From the NCBI GenBank assembly GCA_018818835.1, contig JAHIRD010000112.1, forward strand, positions 52,022 to 116,021: a stretch of DNA of 64,000 nt, in the 5' to 3' direction. The DNA comes from Pseudomonadota bacterium (GTDB lineage: Bacteria > Desulfobacterota > Desulfobacteria > Desulfobacterales > Desulfolunaceae). Below the pieces are notes generated by a model. The model searched no databases, was not told the origin of the DNA, and saw nothing but the letters and a program-made list of their open reading frames with translations. Shown piece after piece: positions 17,250 through 25,742 of this stretch (its first letter is position 1; every line of letters begins with the position of its first letter). Both the position numbers and the translations under genes were made by a program.

Positions 17250-17289
17250 ACTATCGTCCTTTTGATTGAGTTAATAAATCACATGAACC

Positions 17290-18792
17290 TTAGAAGGTCA
17301 CCGTTGAACTGACACTGAGTGTTTTCACGGTCTCTTCACTTCCCTTGATTTCTCCGTCACCATTTACGTCCACAAATGTGTACTGGTTATTAAAGGCAAG
17401 GGTGGCTGAGCCCAAATTCAATTGAACAATAATACCGGCCACGGTACTGGGAGTTTTCCATTCTTGAAGGCTTTCCACGTTATTCTGGGCGTAATAGCCC
17501 TTGACCGTGGGCAGAAAAGAAATTGCCTTGTCATTCAAAACAACTTCACCGGCCAGGGACTTACGCTCAATATCCCCGCCTTTCATATCCTGGAACTGGC
17601 CGCTGGCTCGAATATAATTAAAAACATTGACGGACACGCCTGCCAGAAAGCCATCCATGTCTTCGGTGATATCACGAAGCGTTTCCTGTTTGGTCACCAC
17701 CCGTTTGGTCAGCCCGTCATCCACAACCTGGGCCCGTTCCAGTTCATAGGTATTGTTGAAATATCCATAAAGGAATTCCTTTGACTGAAAACGGTATTCG
17801 GCGGTCAGGGTCAGAAAATTGCCGAACAAGGTCCGAAAACCAGGTGCCGTAATCCCCCATCCGTAATCAACAATATCGGAATAGGCTGAATAAAGATCCA
17901 TTTTAATGAATTCCCCTTCGATGATGGGGATACCCACATCAAGGCCCCAAATGGTCAGGTCGGATCGTTTTTTTGAATAATTGATCAAATCTTCCCTTAC
18001 CGTACTATCCACCTCTCCGTGGGCAATCAAGTCAGCGATGGTCGTATCTTCCAGTCCGATGGCGTTCAATCGATCAAGTTCCGTCACCAAAGCCCCATCA
18101 TAGGGGTAGGCGTCCATCTCATCGGGGTATCCATCATCATCCGTGTCCCTTAGTCCATTGTACTCATTCAAATCAGACACAATGGAGGCACCCACCACCA
18201 GTTTAGGCAAAACCCTGTATCCCAGACGCGTCCCCACCACCATGGACGGCCTGTCATCGGCCAGTTCCTTGTAATCGTTGAGAAGAAGTTCACCTGTAAG
18301 TTTTTCGGTAATGAAAGACATCTCCATGCCTATACGCTTGTACTCGGGATATTCAATGGCATTGGAATAGCCGTTGATGATATTGGCATATCCGATATAG
18401 GTGTAATCCAAAGACCCGATCTTGGCATAGAAAGGAGCTCCTTTCTGATCCCAGCGCAGATAATAGAGAATATTAAAAAAGTCTTCGGTGTCATTCCAGT
18501 CTTCTTCCCTGACCGAGCCCTCTTCATCAAGCAGTAGTTGAGCATCAAGTCCAAGCCCCAGCTTCCCAAGGGGAATATCCGCCCGGATCCCCACCTGCTG
18601 ATAATTCTTTCCGTCCACAGTCACTGCGCCCACAACGATACCCACCGAATTTCTTCCACTACTCTGCAGGCTTGTTTGAGTATACGCTATAGGTGTTTCC
18701 TGATTGTCGCCTTCTTCTTCACACTGGGCGGAGAACGGAACGAACATGACCAACAACGCAAGTAAGCATGTGATTCTTATCAATGAATTCAT
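17290..18792 (-). CDS. Probable outer-membrane beta-barrel protein with calcium-type loops
   Basis: 500 aa. The ATG at 18792 has GGGAG upstream and gives a clean signal peptide (MNSLIRITCLLALLVMF to about FSA). The mature protein is beta-rich, with alternating strands and a final residue Phe (VSSTVTF), as in porin-like barrels. Two acidic loops look like Ca2+ sites: DTDDDGYPDEMDAYP near residue 200 (thrombospondin type-3 style) and DVNGDGEIKGSE near 480 (EF-hand style). Upstream codons to 18897 add a non-secretory leader and are unlikely. Function unknown; perhaps a channel or surface barrel. Confidence 0.65.
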   Translation of the reverse strand: MNSLIRITCLLALLVMFVPFSAQCEEEGDNQETPIAYTQTSLQSSGRNSVGIVVGAVTVDGKNYQQVGIRADIPLGKLGLGLDAQLLLDEEGSVREEDWNDTEDFFNILYYLRWDQKGAPFYAKIGSLDYTYIGYANIINGYSNAIEYPEYKRIGMEMSFITEKLTGELLLNDYKELADDRPSMVVGTRLGYRVLPKLVVGASIVSDLNEYNGLRDTDDDGYPDEMDAYPYDGALVTELDRLNAIGLEDTTIADLIAHGEVDSTVREDLINYSKKRSDLTIWGLDVGIPIIEGEFIKMDLYSAYSDIVDYGWGITAPGFRTLFGNFLTLTAEYRFQSKEFLYGYFNNTYELERAQVVDDGLTKRVVTKQETLRDITEDMDGFLAGVSVNVFNYIRASGQFQDMKGGDIERKSLAGEVVLNDKAISFLPTVKGYYAQNNVESLQEWKTPSTVAGIIVQLNLGSATLAFNNQYTFVDVNGDGEIKGSEETVKTLSVSSTVTF

Positions 18793-18969
18793 AAATTTCT
18801 CCCATTGGAGTCTAAAAAGTAAACACATGATGAAAAGGGACGCCCTTTCCGTTTTTAAGGTGTCTGACCAAACTGATTTTAAGGGTTTTTCGAACACGAA
18901 GAAAAATTATTCATATAAATAATATGAATAATCTCTTTTAGTCAATAAGCAACAAAATAATCCATTCCC

Positions 18970-19461
18970 CTAGTGTGACTTGGGTACCAGGATTTCCTTG
19001 CCACGTGAGGTAAAGGAGATACCTTGCTGTGACTGGGTTCCAATCATGACCGATTCCACAATGGGGGTATTCACGGGATTTTTGGAATCCCACTCTACCA
19101 GAAAATTCGCTCCCGCGCCCCCTTGCTTTTCTTTTTGCGGAACAATAAAACGGGTTGATTCCATGGGCTTGAGAAAAATCTCTTTATCCAGGTATTTTTT
19201 TAACAGTAGCCCTTTTGTCTCGTAATAATCCACACGTTTGATGACAATGGGATGGTTGAAATCCGTGTTCCGGATACTCAAGGTCACGGTCAGCAGATAG
19301 GGTATTTCCTTATTTCCACTGTAGATATGTGAATAGGCCGGGACATAAAGGGTCTGCCCTGTTGACAAGGAGACCCCTTCCCCGCCCACAGCCTGGACAG
19401 GGAACAAGAAAATAATTATGATTAACAGTGAAATAAAAAAACGTTCACCTTTTTGTTTCAT
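18970..19461 (-). CDS. DUF3124-type exported protein
   Basis: 163 aa from the ATG at 19461. A signal sequence (FFISLLIIIIFLFPVQA) is followed by LSTGQTLYVPAYSHIYSGNKE, LTVTLSIRNTDFNHPIVIKRVDYYETKGLLLKKYLD and STRFIVPQKEKQGGAGANFLVEW, which match the DUF3124 pattern as I remember it. A periplasmic beta-sandwich of unknown function. It lies 8 bases from a longer ORF end, between pta upstream (its stop is 59 bases away) and the outer-membrane protein downstream, all on the minus strand. Confidence 0.8.
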   Translation of the reverse strand: MKQKGERFFISLLIIIIFLFPVQAVGGEGVSLSTGQTLYVPAYSHIYSGNKEIPYLLTVTLSIRNTDFNHPIVIKRVDYYETKGLLLKKYLDKEIFLKPMESTRFIVPQKEKQGGAGANFLVEWDSKNPVNTPIVESVMIGTQSQQGISFTSRGKEILVPKSH

Positions 19462-19520
19462 GATATTCCCCCTGACATACGGTTTAAAAATCACCTCACT
19501 ATTCCAGGGCAGATGCCCGT

Positions 19521-21626
19521 TCACATGCCCTTATCCGATTGGGCCTGAATGGCTGTCATGGCAACGGTATTCACAATATCCGGGACAGTACACCCCCTGC
19601 TTAAATCGTTCACAGGATGCTTTAACCCCTGGAGAACAGGCCCGATGGCAACAGCTCCGGCCGAACGTTGAACTGCCTTATACGTGTTATTTCCCGTATT
19701 GAGATCGGGAAAAATAAACACCGTGGCTTTACCAGCCACCTCGCTTCCCGGAAGCTTGGTTTTAGCCACAGACATATCCACAGCAGCATCATACTGAATG
19801 GGTCCTTCTATCTTGAGGCCGGGGAAAAATTCCTTGGACATTTCCTTGGCAATCCGAGTGGCCTCCCTGACCTTGTCAACATCAGCACCTGTTCCCGATG
19901 ACCCTGTGGAATAAGACAGAAGGGCCACAATGGGCTCGATGCCGAATGTTTTTGCAGTCTGGGCTGAACTCAATGCGATTTCAGCCAGTTCCTGGGCATT
20001 GGGATCAGGATTCACGGCACAGTCCCCGTAAACAAGCACCCTGTCCTCAAGACACATGAGAAAGACACTGGACACAATGGAAACACCCGGTTTGGTCCGA
20101 ATGATCTGAAGCGCAGGCCGGATGGTTTCTGCCGTACTGTGGATTGCCCCGGAAACCATGGCATCGGCATGCCCCTTAAACACCATCATGGTGGCATAGA
20201 AATTAACATCCTTGACCATATCCCGTGCATTTTCAGGGGTTATGCCCTTGTGTTTCCGCAGATCGTAATAGGTCTGGACATAATCATTAAATACCGATGA
20301 TTTTTCCGGGTCAATGATATGGACCGTTCCCATCCGAAGTCCAAGAACGTCAATTTTCTCTTGAATGGCATGGGCATTTCCAAGAAGAGATATCTCCACC
20401 ACATCACGATTGTGAAGGATTTCCGCCGCCCTTAAGATCCTCTCCTCTTCCCCTTCGGGAAGAACCACATGCTGCCGGTGTTTCCGTGCCCGTTGGATCA
20501 AATTGTATTCAAACATCTTGGGAGTGATAATCCTGCTCTGGGTCGTGATCAGTTTCTTCTCAAGTTCATCCACGTCCACGCTCTTATCAAAAAGAGCCAG
20601 TAACTGGGTTATTTTCCGTTCATCCGTAGGGGAAATTTTGGTATGAAGGCGGTTAATTTTTCTGGCCACCTGAAAGGTGTCCTCTTTCACAAACAAAACC
20701 GGTACCATCCGTGGTGAGGCTTTGATCATCTCCATAATCGATTCATCGGGTTTGATTCCGCCCGTGAGCACAATACCCGAAATCTTTTTCCGGGCTGTCG
20801 TTGCCACAACAGCCATACAGGCCACCAGGATATCCGCCCTGTCCCCACTGGTGATGATCAGAACGCCCCGTTCTACATTTGAAAAAAGATTCTGGATCTG
20901 CATGGCACCAATTTTAAAGGAATGAACATGGCGACTCAAGTCACCCTCACCCCATAGCACATCGGCTCCCAGGGCCCGGGCAACCTCCCCCAGGGTGGGA
21001 CGGCCCAATGCTGGTTTGTCGGGGATGGTGGACAGCAACAACCCTGACATCAGATCATTTTTACTTAAAATCTGTCGAATCGCCTCGCTATGGTCCGAAT
21101 CAATCCGATTCACAATGGTTCCCAAGGTCTGACAATTTTTAACAGCCAAGGATTCAAGGGCCACTTCCACAGCCCGGACAGCCTCTTCCACAGATTTTCC
21201 CGCTGCGTTGGCAATCAGAAGAACCGGACTGGATAAATTTTTACTGATTTCCGCATTAATATCGAATTCATAGACAGCTGTGGATGCCGCATAGTTGGTC
21301 CCGTCGCACACGACAAACTCACAAAGTTCTTTAAGCTCGTTGTATTTCTTGATAATTTTTTCTATTATTTCAATGGGTTTCCCCATAGATGCCAGATCCG
21401 TGACTTCCCGGGCTGTCATGCCGTACATTTTCTCGTAGGGAATATCGATATTGAAATATGTGGCGATCAGATGAATATTATTATCCTTTTCCTGGCCTCC
21501 GGCAATAATCGGCCTGAAAAAACCCACCTTGCTAATCTTTCTGAGTAATAACTCCATCACGCCAAGAACAATGGCTGATTTGCCGCTTCGCGCTTCTGTA
21601 CCTGTAATGTAAAGACTGTTTGACAT
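19521..21626 (-). CDS. pta: Phosphate acetyltransferase, long form
   Basis: 701 aa. Interconverts acetyl-CoA + Pi and acetyl phosphate + CoA. Domain order: N-terminal BioD-like P-loop domain (GTEARSGKSAIVLGVME, residues 8-24), DRTGG-like middle (about 210-320), and the catalytic PTA domain from about 375, with VVLPEGEEERILRAA, GDCAVNPDPNAQELAEIA, SYSTGSSG and PDLNTGNNTYKAVQRSAGA. Length equals the long enterobacterial type. No ackA is adjacent. In a sulfate reducer the gene fits acetate activation or disposal. CNT gene upstream is on the same strand, 137 bases away. Confidence 0.95.
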   Translation of the reverse strand: MSNSLYITGTEARSGKSAIVLGVMELLLRKISKVGFFRPIIAGGQEKDNNIHLIATYFNIDIPYEKMYGMTAREVTDLASMGKPIEIIEKIIKKYNELKELCEFVVCDGTNYAASTAVYEFDINAEISKNLSSPVLLIANAAGKSVEEAVRAVEVALESLAVKNCQTLGTIVNRIDSDHSEAIRQILSKNDLMSGLLLSTIPDKPALGRPTLGEVARALGADVLWGEGDLSRHVHSFKIGAMQIQNLFSNVERGVLIITSGDRADILVACMAVVATTARKKISGIVLTGGIKPDESIMEMIKASPRMVPVLFVKEDTFQVARKINRLHTKISPTDERKITQLLALFDKSVDVDELEKKLITTQSRIITPKMFEYNLIQRARKHRQHVVLPEGEEERILRAAEILHNRDVVEISLLGNAHAIQEKIDVLGLRMGTVHIIDPEKSSVFNDYVQTYYDLRKHKGITPENARDMVKDVNFYATMMVFKGHADAMVSGAIHSTAETIRPALQIIRTKPGVSIVSSVFLMCLEDRVLVYGDCAVNPDPNAQELAEIALSSAQTAKTFGIEPIVALLSYSTGSSGTGADVDKVREATRIAKEMSKEFFPGLKIEGPIQYDAAVDMSVAKTKLPGSEVAGKATVFIFPDLNTGNNTYKAVQRSAGAVAIGPVLQGLKHPVNDLSRGCTVPDIVNTVAMTAIQAQSDKGM

Positions 21627-21763
21627 GCGGTTCTCCCGATAACCTGAACGAAATTCGAATGATAAAATAAAACCGGATCACTACTTTAAAAAGAATATCA
21701 AAACTACTATATCTATGGACTATAGTCAATAATGCTGGTGCATATAAAGATCTGTCTTTAGAT

Positions 21764-23002
21764 TTATAAAAAAATCCCTGCAATGGCCCCGGTCATACAG
21801 GTGGCCAGAGTGCCTGAAATAATGGATCGAAGTCCTATGGAAACAATCTCATCACGTCGCTCCGGAACCATGGCTCCCATTCCGCCAATCATGATGCCCA
21901 GACTTCCCGGGTTGGCAAAACCGCACATGGCATAGGAAATGATGATACGGCTTCGATCAGACAAGTCCGTAACAGGAATTTTCGACAGGTCAAGGTAAGC
22001 GATAAATTCATTTAAAACCGTTTTTGTACCCATAAGTGAGCCTGTGGTTACCGACTCAGCCCAAGGGATACCCATAAGCCATGACACCGGCGACATCACC
22101 CAGCCCATCATTCTTTGGAGCGTCAATACCTGGCCATGAAACCAGGGCAACAGGCCCAGGGCCATATTGGTAAGGCTGACCAGGGCAACAAGAACGATAA
22201 TCATGGCAATAATATTGATCAACAGTTCTATGCCTTGAATCGTGCCCTTTGTAACGGCATCCATGGAGCTTTTATACTGATTTTCTTTGCTAAACTCTCC
22301 AGCGGTTATATCGGACGTTTCCGGGATCATAATCTTGGATATTAAAATTGCCGCAGGAGCACTGATGATGGATGCGGTGAGAATATGACCCAGAATACCC
22401 GGAATAACGGAATTTAAAATGGACGCATAAAGAACCATAACGGTTCCTGCGATGGTGGCCATACCGCAGGTCATGAGCGTAAACAGCTCACTGCGCGTCA
22501 TGGATCCCAGATAGGGTTTGATCAAAAGGGGTGCCTCCACCATTCCCACAAAGATGTTGGCTGAAATGCCGATGCCTTCCGCGCCGCCTGTGTTCATCGT
22601 TTTATTCAGAATCATACTGAATAAACGGACCACAAGGGGAATGACCTTCCAGTAAAACAAAAGGGCAGACAGGGCACTCATCACGAGGACCAGGGGAAGA
22701 GATTTAAACGCGAGTATAAAAGATGCCCCAGGAAAGGATTCGTTAAAGGGCAAGGGCCCGCCCCCCAGATAACCAAAGACCATGGACGTTCCGTCCCCTG
22801 TAGCCTTGTCCAGCGTAAGGACAAGTTTGTTCAAAACAAGAAAGCCCTCACGAACAAGCTTAAATTTCAACAGAAAAAAACCGAACACCAGCTGAAGCCC
22901 CACGGCAGTGACAATCAGTCTGCCGGATATTTTTTTTCTGTTTTCGCTCAACAGGGCAGCCATCAGTATAAATGCAAAAAGCCCAACAAAACTTTGTATC
23001 AT
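21764..23002 (-). CDS. Concentrative nucleoside transporter (NupC/CNT family)
   Basis: 412-aa inner-membrane protein with 8-10 hydrophobic segments. The family signatures GISANIFVGMVEAPLLIKPYL, MTRSELFTLMTCGMATIAGTVMVLYASIL, and near the end GTKTVLNEFIAYLDL and YAMCGFANPGSLGIMIGGMGAM are clear. It imports nucleosides with H+ or Na+. I use the ATG at 23002; a GTG directly before it (23005) is in frame too. It sits upstream of pta on the same strand, so nucleoside salvage and pta may be cotranscribed, though this is unproven. Confidence 0.93.
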   Translation of the reverse strand: MIQSFVGLFAFILMAALLSENRKKISGRLIVTAVGLQLVFGFFLLKFKLVREGFLVLNKLVLTLDKATGDGTSMVFGYLGGGPLPFNESFPGASFILAFKSLPLVLVMSALSALLFYWKVIPLVVRLFSMILNKTMNTGGAEGIGISANIFVGMVEAPLLIKPYLGSMTRSELFTLMTCGMATIAGTVMVLYASILNSVIPGILGHILTASIISAPAAILISKIMIPETSDITAGEFSKENQYKSSMDAVTKGTIQGIELLINIIAMIIVLVALVSLTNMALGLLPWFHGQVLTLQRMMGWVMSPVSWLMGIPWAESVTTGSLMGTKTVLNEFIAYLDLSKIPVTDLSDRSRIIISYAMCGFANPGSLGIMIGGMGAMVPERRDEIVSIGLRSIISGTLATCMTGAIAGIFL

Positions 23003-23132
23003 CACACCACCTTTATATTTTCATCATGACACGAGTACACTTACGAGCACCAAACGTTGGGACTGAGTACTATTGTTTAGCTAACCAAATGGTTGACGTG
23101 TTCTCACATTTCAAACGCACCTACCCATTTGC

Positions 23133-23151
23133 CCAGCTTTTTAAAAGCTGG
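23133..23151. repeat. Perfect inverted repeat, 9-bp arms
   Basis: CCAGCTTTT and AAAAGCTGG around a single T, about 130 bases upstream of the nucleoside transporter start. It could be a hairpin in that gene's leader or an operator. No T-run follows on either strand. Confidence 0.45.
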
Positions 23152-23190
23152 CCCTCGGAGAGCCGCCGGAGGCAATAACTTCATGCCCTT

Positions 23191-23212
23191 CTTCGTGCTC
23201 TTCGTGTTCTTC
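23191..23212. repeat. CTTCGTGNT tandem repeat
   Basis: Two and a half 9-base units (CTTCGTGCT, CTTCGTGTT, CTTC), preceded by a diverged CCTT. The other strand reads CACGAAGA-type units, a low-complexity intergenic sequence. Function unknown. Confidence 0.5.
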
Positions 23213-23328
23213 AGCGACCACCGGGAGCGGGTGGTGGATAAAATACGATGTTACCAGACTGGAAGCCTGGAAACGTGTATGATTTGCCCCGTGGATGCAT
23301 ACATTTTGTATTCATCCCTGGATGGGCA

Positions 23329-23799
23329 CTATTTAAGAGACATGGTTTCTGGCATCCTAACAGCCACCACCCTGCCCTTGGCACACACCTGTCCTTCTGC
23401 AGACACGGTGGTTGTCACAACCACTTTCTTTTCTTTTAACTCTTCAACCCTTCCCCGGATCTCCAATGGTCCTCCAAGGGGTGTGGGCCTCAGATAGTCC
23501 ACATGGAGGGATGCTGTGACAAAACGAAACGCCTTTTCCGTTCCCATGTCCTTCCCCGCCTTTTTATGGCACGCGGCAGACGCTGTGCCTGTGCTGTGAC
23601 AATCAACAAGGGAGGCAAGCAACCCACCGTAAACATAGCCAGGAACAGCTATGTGATGGGCAGATGGCTGAAAGACAGCCACCGTCTCATCCCCATCCCA
23701 ATAACTCTTGATCTGGTGGCCATGGGCATTATGACGTCCGCAACCATAACAGTGACTCAATTCATCCGGGTAGCAATCCTGAAACGCTTTTTCGTCCAT
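23329..23799 (-). CDS. Hotdog-fold thioesterase (PaaI-like)
   Basis: 156 aa from the ATG at 23799 (MDEKAFQDCYPDE). The hotdog core is plain: GYVYGGLLASLVDCHSTGTASAA with the helix-start Gly-Gly and Asp/His, then VDYLRPTPLGGPLEIRGRVEE and KKVVVTTTVSAEGQVCAKG. Near the N-terminus is CYGCGRHNAHGHQIKSYWDG, the Cys-x-x-Cys and CGxxNxxGLxL-like start typical of this subgroup. It likely hydrolyses an acyl-CoA. Upstream codons to 23859 are poor protein and have no ribosome site. Confidence 0.88.
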   Translation of the reverse strand: MDEKAFQDCYPDELSHCYGCGRHNAHGHQIKSYWDGDETVAVFQPSAHHIAVPGYVYGGLLASLVDCHSTGTASAACHKKAGKDMGTEKAFRFVTASLHVDYLRPTPLGGPLEIRGRVEELKEKKVVVTTTVSAEGQVCAKGRVVAVRMPETMSLK

Positions 23800-24032
23800 T
23801 CCGTCACACCTCCGTTGTCTATGATGGCTGGGGCAAGGGACACAACATCCCCAAACCATGCTCCATATAAAATATCCTATTATGCCATGGTTGACGTCTT
23901 ATTCAACATTCTTCTTTATTTTAGATTTATGTTCTTGATTAATTTCTCATTTCCTGAAAAAGGATCAATGAAAATAAATACCATACATGTTATCACGTAT
24001 CCAAACAATAATGGGCCAAGGCGTTTTAAACC

Positions 24033-24248
24033 ATGAGAAATATTGAAATTACTGAAGAATACATCGAACTCTATAAAGTTTTAAAGTTTGAAAATCTGGT
24101 CGCAAGCGGCGGTGAAGCAAAACATGTGATTGCCGAAGGTCACATCCGTGTCAACGGAGACATTGAAACACGAAAACGAAAAAAGATTTTTCCAGGTGAT
24201 GTGGTGGAATTGGGCGACATCACCATTCGAATCCTTGTTAAAGCATAG
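24033..24248 (+). CDS. S4-domain RNA-binding protein (YbcJ-like)
   Basis: 71 aa, essentially one S4 fold: YIELYKVLKFENLVASGGEAKHVIAEGHIRVNGDIETRKRKKIFPGDVVELGD. The SGGEAKHVI helix and the VNGDIETRKRKKI basic turn form the RNA-binding face. Family members bind structured RNA, some on the ribosome. Start at the ATG 24033. Followed 48 bases later by two perfect hairpins and then the zinc-ribbon gene. Confidence 0.9.
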   Translation: MRNIEITEEYIELYKVLKFENLVASGGEAKHVIAEGHIRVNGDIETRKRKKIFPGDVVELGDITIRILVKA

Positions 24249-24296
24249 ACATTTAGAATATTAATATTGCATATGGTCTAATTCGTCCTTATGTTT

Positions 24297-24334
24297 TTTA
24301 AACGTATGACAAAAACGATTATCATACGTTTAAA
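24297..24334 (+). repeat. Perfect 13-bp hairpin between S4 and zinc-ribbon genes
   Basis: TTTAAACGTATGA and TCATACGTTTAAA flank a 12-base loop. Arms are perfect. It is too AT-rich and too far from a T-run for a standard terminator; it could be an RNA structure or protein site. Confidence 0.7.
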
Positions 24335-24343
24335 TAAACATAT

Positions 24344-24366
24344 ACAGGTTAAAAACCTGTTTTTCT
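24344..24366 (+). terminator. Hairpin with T-rich tail ahead of the zinc-ribbon gene
   Basis: ACAGGTT, loop AAA, AACCTGT (24344-24360), then TTTTCTT. It looks like a weak terminator or attenuator placed 14 bases before the zinc-ribbon start, with the AAGGAG site right behind it. It could end S4 transcripts or gate the next gene. Confidence 0.5.
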
Positions 24367-24380
24367 TAAGGAGAATCATC

Positions 24381-24608
24381 ATGGACCACTATGGATGCAA
24401 AACATGCGGTAAGGTGACCATAGGTAAAGAGTCGCTATGTGATCCGGAACCCATTGACAAGGTCTATCAGTGCAGTGAATGCAAAGAGAGTTATTCAAAG
24501 CCGGACCATCTTGTAAACCCCATACCCGTGGAGTTCAAATACTACTGCAGTGATTGCGGAAGAGGTGCGCTCACCGATAAAGAGGTCTGTACACCAGCCC
24601 CTGTTTAA
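24381..24608 (+). CDS. Small zinc-ribbon-like protein
   Basis: 75 aa from the ATG at 24381, with AAGGAG 6 bases upstream. Cysteines are in pairs: CKTCG (residues 6-10), a lone Cys, CSECKES, CSDCGRG, and a lone Cys near the end. That is three CxxC knuckles, enough for one or two zinc sites. No further domain. The repeated phrases around LCDPEPI, LVNPIPV and VCTPAPV suggest an internal threefold repeat, each unit ending in Pro-x-Pro-[I/V]. The partner is unknown; RNA or protein binding is possible. Longer upstream frame (24291) would start before the hairpins and is unlikely. Confidence 0.8.
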   Translation: MDHYGCKTCGKVTIGKESLCDPEPIDKVYQCSECKESYSKPDHLVNPIPVEFKYYCSDCGRGALTDKEVCTPAPV

Positions 24609-24642
24609 CACTCTACATGCCAAGAAAACCGATAAAAAACAG

Positions 24643-24668
24643 CCCCGGCAGGACACTCCTGACCGGGG
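24643..24668. terminator. Strong hairpin terminator, probably serving both strands
   Basis: CCCCGGCAGG, loop ACACT, CCTG-A-CCGGGG: ten pairs with one bulge. On the minus strand it is followed by CTGTTTTTTATC, a good tail for meaB (stop at 24765). On the plus strand it is followed by TTATTTAT, after the zinc-ribbon gene. Confidence 0.85.
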
Positions 24669-24764
24669 TTATTTATGCACGGAGTGAAAGCTTAACGCTG
24701 GTCTCAAACAATATCCGAGAATTTGAACGGGTTGAATCCTTACGGTTGGCGAGCTGGGTATAAT

Positions 24765-25742
24765 TTACAGCTTTAATGCAAATAGTTTTTTAAAGGCAGT
24801 GCCTGGGGAAAGAAGTCCGTTTTCAATGTCACGGATGATATCGGGCAAACTCGTTTTCACATAGGGATGGGAATAGAACTGGCGTTTCAGTTCTTCTTCC
24901 ACCATCTGGTTCATCCAGTCAATGGCCTGTCTTTTTCGTTTGTGTTCAAGGGCTCCAGTGGCAAGAAATGCCTCACGATGACTGAGAACTGCATCCCAAA
25001 TGTCTTGGACACCTTTATTTTCAATGGCGCTCACGGTATGAACCACAGGTCTCCAGATGGGAGATGCGGGCATCAGATAATGCAGGGCATTTTCATAATC
25101 CCCCTTGGCTTTTTCCGCTTTTTCAAGATTTTCTCCATCGGCCTTGTTGATGGCAATGGCATCGGCCAGTTCCATGATTCCTTTTTTAATCCCCTGGAGT
25201 TCATCACCGGCTCCGGCAAGCATGAGAATCAAAAAAAAATCCACCATGGAGGAGACAACGGTTTCCGATTGCCCCACCCCCACGGTTTCCACGATCACCA
25301 CATCAAACCCTGCGGCTTCACACAGAATAATGGCCTCACGGGTTTTAGCAGCAACCCCGCCCAGGGTCCCCCCGGAAGGTGAGGGTCTAATAAAGGCATG
25401 GGATTCGGCAGAAAGTTTTTCCATGCGGGTTTTATCACCCAGGATACTCCCACCGCTTCGACGGCTGGATGGGTCCACAGCAAGCACGGCCACACGATGA
25501 TTTTTCTCGATCAGCGCAAGCCCAAGGCTTTCAATAAACGTGGATTTACCCACCCCTGGGACACCGGTGACGCCCAGTCGAATACCCTTTCCCGAAAAGG
25601 GCAGAAGGTTGTCCACAAGACGCCGGGCGCTTTCCTGATGATCCGGATGCACACTTTCAACCAGGGTGATGGCCTTTGAAAGAAGTCTCCGATCCCCGTG
25701 TTTAACTCCTTCAATATAATTCGCTATATCAGCCTGCTGCAT
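24765..25742 (-). CDS. meaB: Methylmalonyl-CoA mutase-associated GTPase MeaB
   Basis: 325 aa. G3E-type P-loop GTPase that protects and reloads methylmalonyl-CoA mutase with its B12 cofactor. Motifs: [18 protein letters not shown] (P-loop), [29 protein letters not shown] (Walker B region) and AINKADGEN (NKxD). The start is either 25742 (used here) or 25763; both overlap the mutase gene's end, by 14 or 35 bases, so translation is coupled. Terminated by the hairpin at 24643-24668. Confidence 0.95.
   Translation of the reverse strand: MQQADIANYIEGVKHGDRRLLSKAITLVESVHPDHQESARRLVDNLLPFSGKGIRLGVTGVPGVGKSTFIESLGLALIEKNHRVAVLAVDPSSRRSGGSILGDKTRMEKLSAESHAFIRPSPSGGTLGGVAAKTREAIILCEAAGFDVVIVETVGVGQSETVVSSMVDFFLILMLAGAGDELQGIKKGIMELADAIAINKADGENLEKAEKAKGDYENALHYLMPASPIWRPVVHTVSAIENKGVQDIWDAVLSHREAFLATGALEHKRKRQAIDWMNQMVEEELKRQFYSHPYVKTSLPDIIRDIENGLLSPGTAFKKLFALKL

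Larger units (their letters stand above)
23003..23328. other. Intergenic stretch with inverted and tandem repeats
   Basis: Between the divergent-facing starts/ends of the transporter and thioesterase genes. It holds a 9-bp-arm palindrome (23133-23151) and a CTTCGTG tandem (23191-23212), listed separately. It also holds a weak hairpin ACCACC/GGTGGT near 23219. No gene is visible. Confidence 0.5.

Noticed and set aside
23182..23340. Possible riboswitch ahead of the nucleoside transporter
   Set aside because: The repeats there are simple palindromes and tandem units; I see no purine or other known riboswitch core.
23503..24036. 177-codon plus-strand frame opposite the thioesterase and running to the S4 gene
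   Set aside because: Antisense to the hotdog thioesterase, no domain, mixed composition; the tail past 23800 has no better support.
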